A stretch of 64,000 bases of DNA from Gemmatimonadales bacterium (GTDB lineage: Bacteria > Gemmatimonadota > Gemmatimonadetes > Palauibacterales > Palauibacteraceae), in NCBI GenBank assembly GCA_009841005.1, contig VXMR01000040.1, forward strand, positions 19,349 to 83,348. Reading direction: 5' to 3'. Under the pieces are notes generated by a model. The model was not told the origin of the DNA. It made no database searches and worked only from the letters and a program-made list of their open reading frames with translations. The position numbers and the translations under genes are program-made. Below, piece after piece: positions 42,726 through 51,482 of this stretch. Position 1 is the stretch's first letter, and each line of letters opens with the position of its first letter.

Positions 42726-43480
42726 GCGCGGATCGTAAGGTCGGCCGCCGCGTGGTGGGAGGCGGGAAGGTCCCCGTAGACCGCGGCCCGGATCCGTTCC
42801 GGGGTTCGGGCGCCGGCTTGCAGCGCCCGCCGGACGGCCGCCACGCGCTCCAGCCGGTGCGTGCGGCATTCCTCGAGGCGTGCGAGCGCGTCCTCGACGG
42901 GTGCGCCGTGTCCGGGGAGCAGACGTTCGGGACGGAGGGCCGCGAGGTGCGCGAGACTCGCCAGGTAGGCCTCCACGGACCCATCCGGGTGGGCGATCAT
43001 CGTGCTCCCTTCTCCGAGCACGAGATCCCCGGTGAAGAGGGTGCGCGAGGGTTCGAGGAGGTAGCAGACGTGGTCCGCGGAATGACCGGGCGTCGGGATC
43101 GCGCGCAGACGGAGTCCCTTCCCCGGCGCCATGGCCTCGTCCTCCGCCAGCGCCCGGCCCGCCAACCCCACGAGGTCGAGGGTGGCGGCCGAGGCGCGGA
43201 GTTCTCCCCAGCGGCCGGCGGCCGCCGCCGCGGCCGCCGCGTGGTCGGCGTGCGCGTGCGTCAGACAGACCGCCGCCACCGGTCTTCCGGCGATCACATC
43301 GTCGACACGGCCGAGGTGCGCTTCATCCTGCGGTCCGGGGTCCAGGACGATCAGCGGCCCGGTCCCGATCACGTACGTCTGCGTCCCGGTCAGCGTGAGA
43401 GGGCCCGGATTGTCGGCACGAACCGCCGTGATGCCGGATCCGTGCCGAACGACGTGGGCCGGTCCTACCCCCGACGTCAC
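42659..43480 (-). CDS. LACTB2-like metallo-beta-lactamase fold hydrolase
   Basis: A 273-residue MBL-fold protein. TGTQTYVIG opens the fold, LTHAHADHAAA is the metal motif, PTPGHSADHVCYLL and FTGDLVLG hold further ligands, and LLPGHGAPV gives the last His. The C-terminal helical (winged) region with a YGDLPASHH stretch is as in LACTB2, an RNA endonuclease, and related hydrolases. GTG 43480 overlaps the stop of the upstream NUDIX gene by 4 nt. The frame is open far upstream but antisense-like. The 3' end overlaps mutY tail to tail. Confidence 0.85.
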   Translation of the reverse strand: MTSGVGPAHVVRHGSGITAVRADNPGPLTLTGTQTYVIGTGPLIVLDPGPQDEAHLGRVDDVIAGRPVAAVCLTHAHADHAAAAAAAAGRWGELRASAATLDLVGLAGRALAEDEAMAPGKGLRLRAIPTPGHSADHVCYLLEPSRTLFTGDLVLGEGSTMIAHPDGSVEAYLASLAHLAALRPERLLPGHGAPVEDALARLEECRTHRLERVAAVRRALQAGARTPERIRAAVYGDLPASHHAAADLTIRAYLAFLGETALGEISSSISRRR

Positions 43481-44217
43481 TGGATCTCGTCGTACCCGGG
43501 GTCTCCCGGGGCGAGCGGCGTTGGCCCCTTCTCGCCGACGCCCAGCCTGACGAGCGCCGGTTCCACGGGAACCCCGCTGAGTGCCGTCATGGCGTCCTCG
43601 ACCGACCGGTAGCCGGCGAGCCGCTCGATCGTCCTTGCGGTCGGGAACATCATGGGCAGCCGACCGGCGGAGAAGCGCCGGAGCGCCGAGGCCGGCGTGG
43701 TCCAGATCGCCGCCTCGTGTTCCGGCGTCAGATTCAGGCGACGCGGCCGCTCCTCCAGCGAGAGGAGGAAGAAACGGGTGTCGAACCGCAGCGCCGCGCC
43801 GCGCGGCGTGATCCAGCACGCGAAGTACACGATGCGTGTGGACGAGAAGTCGAGTTCGAGGCGCTCCGCCACCTGCGAGAAGCGGATCCGCTCCGAGAGC
43901 AGCGCCCGCCGGGCGTCGACCAGCGCCTCCGGTCCGCAGCCGCGCAGCGGCGCCGGCATGATCCCCGTCTCCTCGAACAATTCACGCAACGCCGCCGCGC
44001 ACGCCGCGGTTTCGCCCGCGCTCGGAAGTCGGTCCGCCCACGTCGCGCAAGCGTCATCCCCGTCGATCGCGCCGCCCGGAAAGGCCCACGCGCCGGCTCC
44101 GAACCTGGCGTCGGCGGGCCGCTGAAGCAGGAGGAGCTCCAGCCCGGCCGCCGTCTGGGTGGCGACGACGACGGTGGCGGCCGGCCGTGGAGTCACGGCG
44201 GCCGTCCCGGGATGCAT
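43477..44217 (-). CDS. NUDIX hydrolase of the NUDT19-like group
   Basis: A 246-residue protein. After a start of LLLLQRPADARFGAGAWAFP comes a NUDIX box interrupted by an insert: GGAIDGDD, about 20 residues, then AALRELFEETGIM with the metal-binding REx2EE. This split box is seen in NUDT19/RP2p-type enzymes that hydrolyse CoA esters. The MPTARTIERLAGY segment near the end is also typical. The substrate is probably a CoA derivative or nucleotide diphosphate (inference). It is followed by the overlapping MBL hydrolase. ATG 44217 lacks a clear ribosome-binding site. Confidence 0.82.
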   Translation of the reverse strand: MHPGTAAVTPRPAATVVVATQTAAGLELLLLQRPADARFGAGAWAFPGGAIDGDDACATWADRLPSAGETAACAAALRELFEETGIMPAPLRGCGPEALVDARRALLSERIRFSQVAERLELDFSSTRIVYFACWITPRGAALRFDTRFFLLSLEERPRRLNLTPEHEAAIWTTPASALRRFSAGRLPMMFPTARTIERLAGYRSVEDAMTALSGVPVEPALVRLGVGEKGPTPLAPGDPGYDEIQ

Positions 44218-44234
44218 GCGGTCCGAAGGGGCGC

Positions 44235-44996
44235 TCAAACTCCGCTTGCCACGCGGGCGATGATCAGCAGGACCCCCAGCAGCAGGAAGGCGACCGGGAG
44301 GGCGGCCGCCAGCAGCCATACCGCGAAGGCCCTTCCGGTCGTGGTCCGGTGCGCCTCTCGCAGGCCGATCACCGTCAGCACGGCTCCCCAGACCCAGGCC
44401 ACCACTCCTCCGACGAACGGGATGATGGCGAAGACGCCGGGTCCGCACGCGTAGCAGACCGTGCGCACGGTGGCTGTGAGGCTTCGACGCCCGGGGACCA
44501 GCAGGAGTACGAACAGATGGAGGAGCAGGCTCGCAATGACGAGGGACAGCGCCGCCCAGAACGGGGCGAGGAAGAAATCCGCGAGCCTCCCGGCGGAGCC
44601 CGCAGTGGCCGCCGCATCCGGCAGCGCGATGTTCATGACCTCGGCGACCGTCTCCACGAAGCCCGGCTGCGTCGTCGGCAGCAACGCTCCCCAGGTCAGC
44701 GAGAGCGCCGCTCCGAGGACACTGATCACGAGGTAGTAGAGAATTGGGCGCACCGCCGCGCGATCGAAGGGCCCGCGGGCGAAGAAAGCGCCGGGCTCCA
44801 ACACGCTGCGGCGCCACGTCTCGATCAGGTTCACCGGGAAGGGTACCGCCGGATCCTCCCACGCGGGCAGGTTAAGCTCCTCTGCGCCCTCCGCCTCGCC
44901 CGCGCGCTCCCGTTCGGAGCTGGCCGCAGCCTCTCCACAGAACGGACAGCGGTCGAACGCGGCGCTCTCCTGCCCGCACCTCGCGCAAGTCGTCAT
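44235..44996 (-). CDS. Zinc-ribbon Yip1-like membrane protein
   Basis: A 253-residue protein. A zinc ribbon at the N-terminus (CARCGQESAAFDRCPFCG, two CxxC pairs) is followed by an acidic linker. Then come five probable transmembrane helices (about 85-105, 140-165, 180-200, 205-222, 228-250). The membrane part resembles the Yip1 family (AVRPILYYLVISVLGAALSL), whose bacterial members are uncharacterised. It lies 13 bp downstream of dnaN on the same strand. Confidence 0.75.
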   Translation of the reverse strand: MTTCARCGQESAAFDRCPFCGEAAASSERERAGEAEGAEELNLPAWEDPAVPFPVNLIETWRRSVLEPGAFFARGPFDRAAVRPILYYLVISVLGAALSLTWGALLPTTQPGFVETVAEVMNIALPDAAATAGSAGRLADFFLAPFWAALSLVIASLLLHLFVLLLVPGRRSLTATVRTVCYACGPGVFAIIPFVGGVVAWVWGAVLTVIGLREAHRTTTGRAFAVWLLAAALPVAFLLLGVLLIIARVASGV

Positions 44997-45009
44997 TTGT
45001 GCCCGCGAC

Positions 45010-46137
45010 TCAGTCGAGGATGCGCAGCGGCATTACGAGGCAGAGGTAATCCGGTTCGCCGCTCGCGGGAGAGAAGGTCGCCGCCCGTTCCGGCGCCTTG
45101 AACGTCATTCGAACGTCCTCCTCCGGCATGTGCCGCAGCACCTCGAGGAGGTACGTCGCATTGAAGCCGATCTGAATGTCCTCGCCCTCGTAATCCAGCG
45201 ACAGCGCGTCCTCCGCTTCCCCGAGATCCGGCGTCTGAACCTTGAACCCGAGGTCGCCGGACCGGAAGGAGAGGCGTACGCGCCTCGTCGAGTCATCCGC
45301 CATCACCGCGACGCGCCGCACCGCCGTCTCGAGGCCCGCCCGGTTCACGGTCGCAACCTTGTCGTTGTCCTTCGGAATGACCTGCTCGTAGTTCGGATAC
45401 GGTCCCTCGATCAACGACGTGAAGACCTCCCGGTCGGCGGACCGGAACGCCAGGTGATTCTCCGAACGCGCGACCTGAAGCACCGTGTCGGCAGGGTACA
45501 GCTTCTGCACCTGGCTCAGCGCTTTCGGAGGAATGATAAGGTCTGCCTCGTCGGGCGAGCCGCTGACGTCCAGTTCGCGCGACATCTTCGCGAGGCGGTG
45601 GCCGTTCGTGGCGACCATCACGGTTGCCGCCTCACGCAACTGCCACAGGATCCCGTTCAGGATCGGCCGGCTGTCCTCGGTGGAAACGGCGAAACTCGTC
45701 CGCTCGATCAGCGTCTGCAGCTCGCCGGCCGACATCTCCCAACCCCCGGCGAAATCGATCTCCGGGAAGTCCGGGAACTCGTCGGGCGCCTGCCCATAAA
45801 GCCGGAACTTGCTCCGGCCACACTCGATGTCCACTCCGGCGGAGGCTCCGTCGGCACTTCCGTCGGCCGCGGCGAACTTTACCGGCGCATCGTCGAGCAC
45901 GCGCGAGATCTCGAGGAGCTGTCTCGCGGGCAGCGCCACGACGCCCGCCTCGGAGACCTCCGCGGGCACGGACAACGAGACGAAGATCGACATGTCCGTG
46001 CCGCTCAGCCGCACGGCATCGTCCTCCGCATGGATCAGGATGTTCGAGAGAACCGGGAGCGCGGCTCGGGTCGGGACGGCGGCAGCGCTTGCCGCCAGAC
46101 CCTCCTGGAGTGCCTCTCGGGTGATCGAGAATCTCAT
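45010..46137 (-). CDS. dnaN: DNA polymerase III beta subunit (sliding clamp)
   Basis: A 375-residue clamp with three repeated domains. Family blocks are ALPVLSNILIHAE, TNGHRLAKM and the C-terminal YLCLVMPLRI. It forms a ring on DNA that tethers replicative polymerase. dnaA lies 293 bp upstream on the same strand, the usual order at bacterial origins; the gap is described separately. The ATG at 46137 is not preceded by a strong ribosome-binding site. Confidence 0.97.
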   Translation of the reverse strand: MRFSITREALQEGLAASAAAVPTRAALPVLSNILIHAEDDAVRLSGTDMSIFVSLSVPAEVSEAGVVALPARQLLEISRVLDDAPVKFAAADGSADGASAGVDIECGRSKFRLYGQAPDEFPDFPEIDFAGGWEMSAGELQTLIERTSFAVSTEDSRPILNGILWQLREAATVMVATNGHRLAKMSRELDVSGSPDEADLIIPPKALSQVQKLYPADTVLQVARSENHLAFRSADREVFTSLIEGPYPNYEQVIPKDNDKVATVNRAGLETAVRRVAVMADDSTRRVRLSFRSGDLGFKVQTPDLGEAEDALSLDYEGEDIQIGFNATYLLEVLRHMPEEDVRMTFKAPERAATFSPASGEPDYLCLVMPLRILD

Positions 46138-46430
46138 TTCAGCTCCGGCAGTGTCGGTTCGGGTTTTCCACCGTGGGTTCTACGGTTGCGTATGATATAT
46201 GTATCAACGGAGTAGTAGTAGAGCCTGTCGAAGTGTCGAAAATTCGGCGTTCCCCAGGTTTGGTGCGGCCCGGCAGAGGTGCGTCCGCTGTCGACACGCC
46301 GACACGGTTGTCGAAGCTCCGGCGAAACATTGGTGCCGCCGCGGAGGCGATGCGCTCGATGGTGTGCGTATCGTGTGCGTAACGCGCAGTCTTCGTCCGG
46401 TTTTGCACACGGTGGTGGACGGACGCGACA
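46138..46430. other. dnaA-dnaN gap, candidate oriC
   Basis: This 293-bp gap has no gene. It holds an AT-rich patch at 46191-46206, unusual in this GC-rich window. DnaA-box-like nonamers are TTTTCCACC at 46164-46172, TTTTGCACA at 46401-46409 and, on the minus strand, TTACGCACA at 46381-46373, each with two mismatches to TTATCCACA. Flanking dnaA and dnaN, with parS 7 kb away, make an origin plausible, but the boxes are few and imperfect. Confidence 0.4.
46361..46380 (+). repeat. Two tandem copies of GTGTGCGTA
   Basis: GTGTGCGTA occurs at 46361-46369 and 46372-46380, an 11-bp step (one helical turn), within the candidate origin and overlapping a DnaA-box-like site. Confidence 0.5.
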
Positions 46431-47813
46431 TCAGGTTCGGAACAGCTCTTGCTGCAGCTGGCCGATGCGGCCGCGGAGCGAGGCATCGGACGCCATGTCC
46501 GCCTCGACCTTGTTGACGGAGTGAATGACGGTGGAGTGATTCCTGCCGCCGAAGAGGTGGCCGATATCGGAGTAGGGCAGGTCGAGATGGGTCTTGATGA
46601 GGTACATCGCGACCTGCCGGGGAACGGTCACGGTCCGGTTCCGCCGCTTCGAGATGAGCGCCTCCACGGAGACACCCCAGGAAGCGGCGATGCGGGCGCG
46701 GACTTCTTCCGCCGATACTTCGATCACCTGCTCATCGGCGTCGCTGCCTTCGGGCCCCAGCGCGTCGCGCGCCATGTCGAGCGAAATCTCGCGTCGCGTG
46801 AGAGAGCTGAAGGCGAGAAGCTTGATCAGGGCGCCCTCGAGCTGCCGGACGGAGGTACGCCGACTCCGTGCGACGTACTCGATGACGTCGTCGTCGATTT
46901 CAATCCCGTCCTCGTCGGCCTTCTTGCGCAGGATCGCGGAACGCGTCTCCAGGTCGGGGGGCTGGATGTCGGTGACGAGACCCCACTCGAACCGGGAAAC
47001 GAGGCGTTCCTGGAGGCCGGGGATGTCCTGCGGCGGACGGTCGCTCGTGATGACGATCTGTTTCTTGGCGTCGTAGAGCGCGTTGAAGGTGTGGAAAAAC
47101 TCTTCCTGCGTCCCTTCCTTGTTGGCGATGAAGTGCACGTCGTCGATGAGCAGGACGTCGATCCGGCGGTACCGCTCGCGAAAGAGCGCGGTCTGCCCGG
47201 TCCGGATCGCATCGATCATCTCGTTCGTGAATTGCTCGGACGGGACGTAGGCGACTTGGCAGTCCGGAAGGCGGTCGAGAATCGTGTTGCCGATCGCGTG
47301 CATCAGGTGTGTCTTGCCGAGACCGGTGCCACCCCAGATGAAGAGCGGGTTGTAGGTCGTGGCCGGTGCGGCGGCGACGCGATCCGACGCCGCCGCGGCG
47401 AGTTCGTTGCTGCCGCCAATGACGAATCGTGCGAAGGTGTAGCGTTCGTTCAGCGCCGCCGCCGCGGGAAGGCCTCCGCGATTCGGCGTCTGGGAAGCCA
47501 GCGCGTGACCGGGGTCGCCGGGGTAGGGTTCCGCGATCTCCGGGAAGTCGAGACGCTCCTCGGCTCCCTTGTGCTCGAAGCGGAGTCGAAGCCTCGCGCC
47601 GAGCTCCCGCTCGGAGATGTCACGCAGAAGCGTCCCGTACTTGTCCTCGACCCATTCGACCGCGAACCGGGTGGGCGCGGAGACGACGAGCGTGTCGTCG
47701 GAAAGCGAGACGGCCTCGGTCGATCCGAGCCAGGTGCGATAGGTCTGCTCCGGGAGCACGAGCTTCGCCGACGCGCGAATCTTGATCCAGGCCTCGTGTG
47801 CAGTCAGCTCCAT
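46431..47813 (-). CDS. dnaA: Chromosomal replication initiator DnaA
   Basis: A 460-residue AAA+ initiator. Domain I is N-terminal (EAWIKIRASAKLVLPEQTY). Domain III has Walker A GGTGLGKTHLMHAIG, Walker B DVLLIDDVHF and a sensor/arginine-finger region (ERLVSRFEWGL). Domain IV has the DNA-binding helix-turn-helix and DnaA signature LPYSDIGHLFGGRNHSTVIH. It opens the origin in ATP form and can regulate its own promoter. It is divergent from rpmH across a 239-bp gap. Confidence 0.98.
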   Translation of the reverse strand: MELTAHEAWIKIRASAKLVLPEQTYRTWLGSTEAVSLSDDTLVVSAPTRFAVEWVEDKYGTLLRDISERELGARLRLRFEHKGAEERLDFPEIAEPYPGDPGHALASQTPNRGGLPAAAALNERYTFARFVIGGSNELAAAASDRVAAAPATTYNPLFIWGGTGLGKTHLMHAIGNTILDRLPDCQVAYVPSEQFTNEMIDAIRTGQTALFRERYRRIDVLLIDDVHFIANKEGTQEEFFHTFNALYDAKKQIVITSDRPPQDIPGLQERLVSRFEWGLVTDIQPPDLETRSAILRKKADEDGIEIDDDVIEYVARSRRTSVRQLEGALIKLLAFSSLTRREISLDMARDALGPEGSDADEQVIEVSAEEVRARIAASWGVSVEALISKRRNRTVTVPRQVAMYLIKTHLDLPYSDIGHLFGGRNHSTVIHSVNKVEADMASDASLRGRIGQLQQELFRT

Positions 47814-47859
47814 CCGTGACGCGCTGGCATGAGAAGAAGACGGTGGGATAAGGGTTCTG

Positions 47860-47889
47860 ATCTTAGGCGAATCCGCCGGCGAGTGTCAA
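47860..47889 (-). promoter_or_regulatory. Promoter of dnaA
   Basis: Minus-strand TTGACA (47889-47884) and TAAGAT (47865-47860), 18 bp apart. Predicted start near 47853, about 40 nt before the ATG. Confidence 0.6.
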
Positions 47890-47967
47890 CGAAGGGACAC
47901 ACCTCGCGGGATGGCGCATGGATGGCGGACGGCATCGGGCGCCGTCGTCGTCGTCGGGCGCGCCGAA

Positions 47968-47996
47968 TTGACACTATCCCGCGCCAGGTCTAGACT
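47968..47996 (+). promoter_or_regulatory. Promoter of the rpmH-rnpA-yidD-yidC operon
   Basis: TTGACA (47968-47973), 17 bp, TAGACT (47991-47996). A full consensus -35 with good spacing. Predicted start near 48003, about 50 nt before rpmH. Confidence 0.75.
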
Positions 47997-48052
47997 TCCG
48001 GGCTGGCCTCGAAGACCTGAAGATATGACCGGAAAGCCTCGGGTGATGTGAC

Positions 48053-48226
48053 ATGGGGAAGCCCACATACAGCAAGCCGACCAACAGGAAGCGCGTTCGG
48101 GATCATGGGTTCCGGGCGCGCATGAAGACGAAGGCGGGCCGCCGCACGCTGTCGCGCCGCCGAAGGAAGGGTCGACGTCGGCTCACCGTCAGTGACGCGT
48201 TCCGTCGCAAGCGACGAAGCCGCTAG
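48053..48226 (+). CDS. rpmH: 50S ribosomal protein L34
   Basis: A 57-residue, very basic protein. [18 protein letters not shown] and [17 protein letters not shown] are the L34 family blocks. The C-terminus is extended by about ten residues ([12 protein letters not shown]) compared with many L34 proteins of 44-47. It packs near the 23S rRNA in the large subunit. Its last 35 nt overlap the start of rnpA in another frame. Confidence 0.95.
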   Translation: MGKPTYSKPTNRKRVRDHGFRARMKTKAGRRTLSRRRRKGRRRLTVSDAFRRKRRSR

Positions 48227-48596
48227 CGGGCGTCGGCCCGAAGGCTATCGACGGCCTCGCGCGGCTCGGCTGCGCACAGCACGGGAGATTCGCCGAACCA
48301 TCCGTGCGGGCCGCTCCAGCCGTGGCCGCATCGTGGACGTCTTCTTCGCTCGGTCGACCGCCGGCCGCTCCAGGATCGGGGTTGTGACGCCTCGCCACGG
48401 CCGCGGCGCGGTCGCGCGAAACCTCGTACGGCGGCGCCTGACCGAGATCGCTCGCCTTCACGTATTGCCCGCCCTTGAAGCCCGCCGGCTCGATCTGGAC
48501 CTGGTCGTGAGAGCGAAACCGGCCGCCTACGACGCCTCGTACGAGAGGCTTCGGACGACGTTGATGGATTCGCTGGAGACGGTATGCGCCGGGTGA
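48192..48596 (+). CDS. rnpA: Ribonuclease P protein component
   Basis: A 134-residue basic protein that assists RNase P RNA in maturing tRNA 5' ends. The family signature is [14 protein letters not shown] (about 77-90), with [13 protein letters not shown] before it. The usual start segment [15 protein letters not shown] lies at about residue 26. GTG 48192 is the only ATG/GTG/TTG start ahead of it, so it probably overlaps rpmH by 35 nt, a milder form of the rpmH/rnpA overlap known in Thermus. yidD begins 13 nt before its end. Confidence 0.93.
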   Translation: MTRSVASDEAASGRRPEGYRRPRAARLRTAREIRRTIRAGRSSRGRIVDVFFARSTAGRSRIGVVTPRHGRGAVARNLVRRRLTEIARLHVLPALEARRLDLDLVVRAKPAAYDASYERLRTTLMDSLETVCAG

Positions 48597-48805
48597 TCAT
48601 CGGAGCGATTCGCGGCTACCAGCTGGTGGTCTCTCCCTGGCTGCCGGCCTCCTGCAGGTACGAGCCGAGCTGCTCGGAATACGCGTTGACCGCGGTGCGG
48701 CGATTCGGAGCGGTCCGAGGCGTCTGGCTGTGCGTTCGGCGCCTTCTTCGCTGTCACCCCCTCGGGTCGTGCGGCTACGACCCGGTTCCCGCCCGGGAGC
48801 GCTGA
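48584..48805 (+). CDS. yidD: Membrane protein insertion efficiency factor YidD
   Basis: A 73-residue protein. RGYQLVVSPWLPASCRYEPS, CSEYALTAVRRFG and RCHPLGSCGYDPVP are the highly conserved family blocks, including the four cysteines. It helps the YidC insertase by an unclear mechanism, at the inner face of the membrane through an amphipathic N-terminus. It overlaps rnpA by 13 nt, and its TGA shares a base with the yidC ATG (TGATG). Confidence 0.95.
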   Translation: MRRVIIGAIRGYQLVVSPWLPASCRYEPSCSEYALTAVRRFGAVRGVWLCVRRLLRCHPLGSCGYDPVPARER

Positions 48806-50526
48806 TGGAACGCCGTCTGCTTCTCGCCATCGCGCTGATGGTCGGCGTGATGATCCTCTCGAACGTGTTCTTCCCGCCGAGCGAAAGGCCGCCGGAACCG
48901 GTGTCGCCCGACAGTGTCGCGACGCAGGAAACCACGACCGCGGCGGACGAGCTGGACCGGCTCTCCGCCGAGGAGAGAGCGGCCCGGGAGGTGGCGGCGG
49001 TTCTGGCCGAAGCGGAGGAGACGCCGGCGGTTGCGGGGGAGGTGGAGGAGACCGCGGCCACAGCCGGGGAAGGCTCGATCGTCACGGTTCGGTCGGAGCT
49101 GTACGAGTACCGGTTCGACACGCGGGGCGCACGCCTCGTGGGCGCGACGATGCTCGCGCACGAGAACTTCGCCGAGGGTGGACACGGCGGTCGCAACGTG
49201 GAGTTGGTGCGGCCGGACGACTCCGTCCTGGCGTACGCGCTGACGCTTCGTGGCGATACCGTATCCCTCGGCTCGATTGCGTTCACCGCGTCGACGCCCA
49301 CGCTCGAGGTGAGAGATGGGCCCGCGGAGCTGCGTTTCGAGGCCGCGATCGGCGAGGTCACCTTCGATGTCTCGTATCGCTTCCAGCCGGACGACTACCG
49401 GATCGAGGTGAGCGGCGGGCTGCGCGGACTGGGCGATGTGGGACACGTCGTCCTCGTGAGTCTCGGCCGCGGGATCGAACGAAACGAGGCCGTGCCGCGG
49501 GAGGACAGGGCCGCGATGGCGCTCGTCACCCGGAGCCGCTCCGGACAGATCGCGGCGGAGCGACTGGACCGCGTGGACATCGACGAGACGAGACCGGCCT
49601 CCGGCGCTCCTTTCAGTTGGGTGGCATCCAAATCGAAGTACTGGCTCGCCGCCGTTGTGGCGCCGCCGGAGGGGCCGGGCATCGGAGGAGTGATGCTGCG
49701 CGGCGTGCTCGAGGAGGACGCGGCGGAAATGCAGGCCGCGCTGCCCGTACCCGCGGGCACCTCGGGCTTCGAGTACGCGGCGTACATCGGACCACAGGAC
49801 TTCTCGCGTCTGCAGGCCATGGGGCAGGAGCTCCACAACGTGAACCCCGTCGGCTGGCGGTGGCTCCGGTGGTTCACGCGGCCCTTCGGGAACCTGATCG
49901 TCGCGATCCTGATCTGGATGCACGAGTCGTTCACCCTGGCGTACGGCTGGGTGTTGATCCTGTTCGGGGTCGGGTCGCGGATCGTGCTGTCACCGCTCTT
50001 CCACATCTCGGGACGCGCGCAGATGAAGCAGATGGCGCTGCAGCCGGAGATCGAGAAGCTGAAGCAGCGTTACAAGGACGACCCGCAGCGCCTGCAGCAG
50101 GAGCAGATGAAGCTCTTCCGGGAACACGGGGTCAACCCGCTGGGCGGCTGTCTGCCCATGTTCCTGCCTCTCCCGATCCTGATCACGCTGTTCTTCGTGT
50201 TCCAGAACACGATCGAGTTCCGCGGCGTGCCGTTCCTGTGGCTTCCGGACCTGTCGCTGAGAGATCCGCTCTTCATCGTCCCGGTCCTGATGGGCGGTTC
50301 AATGCTCGGACTGAACTGGATCACGCAGCGAGGCATTCAGACGAACGCGCAGATGAAGATGATCTCCTACGTGCTGCCCGTCGTCTTCACCTTCTTCTTT
50401 GCGAACTTCGCGGCCGGGCTGAACCTGTACTACACCGCCTCGAACATCATGTCGCTGCCGCAGCAGATGTACCTCTCCCGGGCACGAAGGAAGGCACAGC
50501 CGTCGGCCTCCCGGAAGAAAGAGTAG
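48805..50526 (+). CDS. yidC: Membrane protein insertase YidC
   Basis: A 573-residue Gram-negative-type insertase. Helix 1 is at the N-terminus (LLLAIALMVGVMILSNVFF). The large periplasmic domain P1 spans about 90-350, preceded by an Ala/Glu-rich linker. The conserved five-helix core starts at WLRWFTRPFGNLIVAILIW (about 352) and includes GCLPMFLPLPILITLFFVF and the cytoplasmic QRYKDDPQRLQQEQMKLF hairpin. It inserts membrane proteins with or without Sec. It closes the operon of rpmH. Confidence 0.95.
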   Translation: MERRLLLAIALMVGVMILSNVFFPPSERPPEPVSPDSVATQETTTAADELDRLSAEERAAREVAAVLAEAEETPAVAGEVEETAATAGEGSIVTVRSELYEYRFDTRGARLVGATMLAHENFAEGGHGGRNVELVRPDDSVLAYALTLRGDTVSLGSIAFTASTPTLEVRDGPAELRFEAAIGEVTFDVSYRFQPDDYRIEVSGGLRGLGDVGHVVLVSLGRGIERNEAVPREDRAAMALVTRSRSGQIAAERLDRVDIDETRPASGAPFSWVASKSKYWLAAVVAPPEGPGIGGVMLRGVLEEDAAEMQAALPVPAGTSGFEYAAYIGPQDFSRLQAMGQELHNVNPVGWRWLRWFTRPFGNLIVAILIWMHESFTLAYGWVLILFGVGSRIVLSPLFHISGRAQMKQMALQPEIEKLKQRYKDDPQRLQQEQMKLFREHGVNPLGGCLPMFLPLPILITLFFVFQNTIEFRGVPFLWLPDLSLRDPLFIVPVLMGGSMLGLNWITQRGIQTNAQMKMISYVLPVVFTFFFANFAAGLNLYYTASNIMSLPQQMYLSRARRKAQPSASRKKE

Positions 50527-50574
50527 CGTCGGGACACGCGAGAGGGGCCGAGACGGGCTTCGGGCGCCGCCACG

Positions 50575-51420
50575 TCACCGCACGTGGGAGATGGAAAACC
50601 CGACCAGGCGCTCGGACTGCCGGAGGAACTGCTCCGCGCGGGAGGGACCGAAGCCGAGGAGCAATCCGACCCGCGTCCCCCGAGCCAGCGCAGCCCCGAG
50701 TTCCGCGGCAACGGCAGGCTTCCACTCGAGTTCCGCCCAGCCGAAGTAGTCGACCGAGGCATGGAACCGCGCCCGCCCGCCCGGCGCGGACTCCCAGGCG
50801 GCGCCCGCCCGCAGCGAAAGAGGCTCGAAGTCCGGCGTGGCGCGCAGCAGCACGCCCGGGCCTCCGTAGACGGTGAGGCCCGACGCCGGAGATCCCTGGA
50901 GCAGGAGTTCCATCCCCTCGCGGCTCGTGCTGATGGGACGGGTGCCGGTGTCCAGGAGGAATTCGTCCCCGAGATGCGAACTCACGTGATAGAGTTCGGC
51001 CCGAGCCGCAACCTCGCCGAACCGCGCGCGGAGGAGGACGCCGATCCGGTAGTGCACTTCGATGAGGGCCTGATCCGGACCTTCGAGGTCGAAGCGGGAG
51101 AACGCCCCTCCGTGAATCGCTCCTGCGACTTCGACCTCCCCGGCCGGATCGCGCCGGATCCAGAACCCGAAGCGGTCGCCGATGTCCGCGAGGGCAATGC
51201 CGTCACGGAGGGAGTCGCGCGTGGCGCTCAGCAGCGCAAGACGATGTACGGGCTCGAGGGGAGAGCCCGAGGGCGTGCGGAAGGGATGGCCGTTCGGGTC
51301 CCGGATGCCGACTGCCGCGCCGCTGCCCGCCTGGGCGACAAGCGGACGGATCTCGGCGAAAGGTGCCGCCATGAGGAGGCAGGCCACGAGGGCGCGCACG
51401 TCGACAGTCCAGGGACGCAC
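50575..51420 (-). CDS. DUF1207-like exported protein
   Basis: About 281 residues. A hydrophobic signal (ALVACLLMAAPFAEIRPLVAQ) begins the protein. The body shows alternating strands and the DUF1207 pattern: FGFWIRRDPAGE, a YRIG stretch and ELYHVSSHLGDEFLL. DUF1207 proteins are predicted outer-membrane barrels of unknown function. The start is uncertain: GTG 51420 or GTG 51399 fit a signal peptide, while the frame stays open into the fpg-like gene. It lies 48 bp from the convergent yidC end. Confidence 0.7.
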   Translation of the reverse strand: MRPWTVDVRALVACLLMAAPFAEIRPLVAQAGSGAAVGIRDPNGHPFRTPSGSPLEPVHRLALLSATRDSLRDGIALADIGDRFGFWIRRDPAGEVEVAGAIHGGAFSRFDLEGPDQALIEVHYRIGVLLRARFGEVAARAELYHVSSHLGDEFLLDTGTRPISTSREGMELLLQGSPASGLTVYGGPGVLLRATPDFEPLSLRAGAAWESAPGGRARFHASVDYFGWAELEWKPAVAAELGAALARGTRVGLLLGFGPSRAEQFLRQSERLVGFSISHVR

Positions 51421-51482
51421 CGCCCGGAAGCGGCCCGGCAGGCCGTGGCCGGCCGGACCGCCGGCCGAGATGCGCTGGAGCT

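Noticed and set aside
46361..46380. Iteron array
   Set aside because: Only two copies of a 9-mer; kept as a repeat but not as an iteron-type origin.
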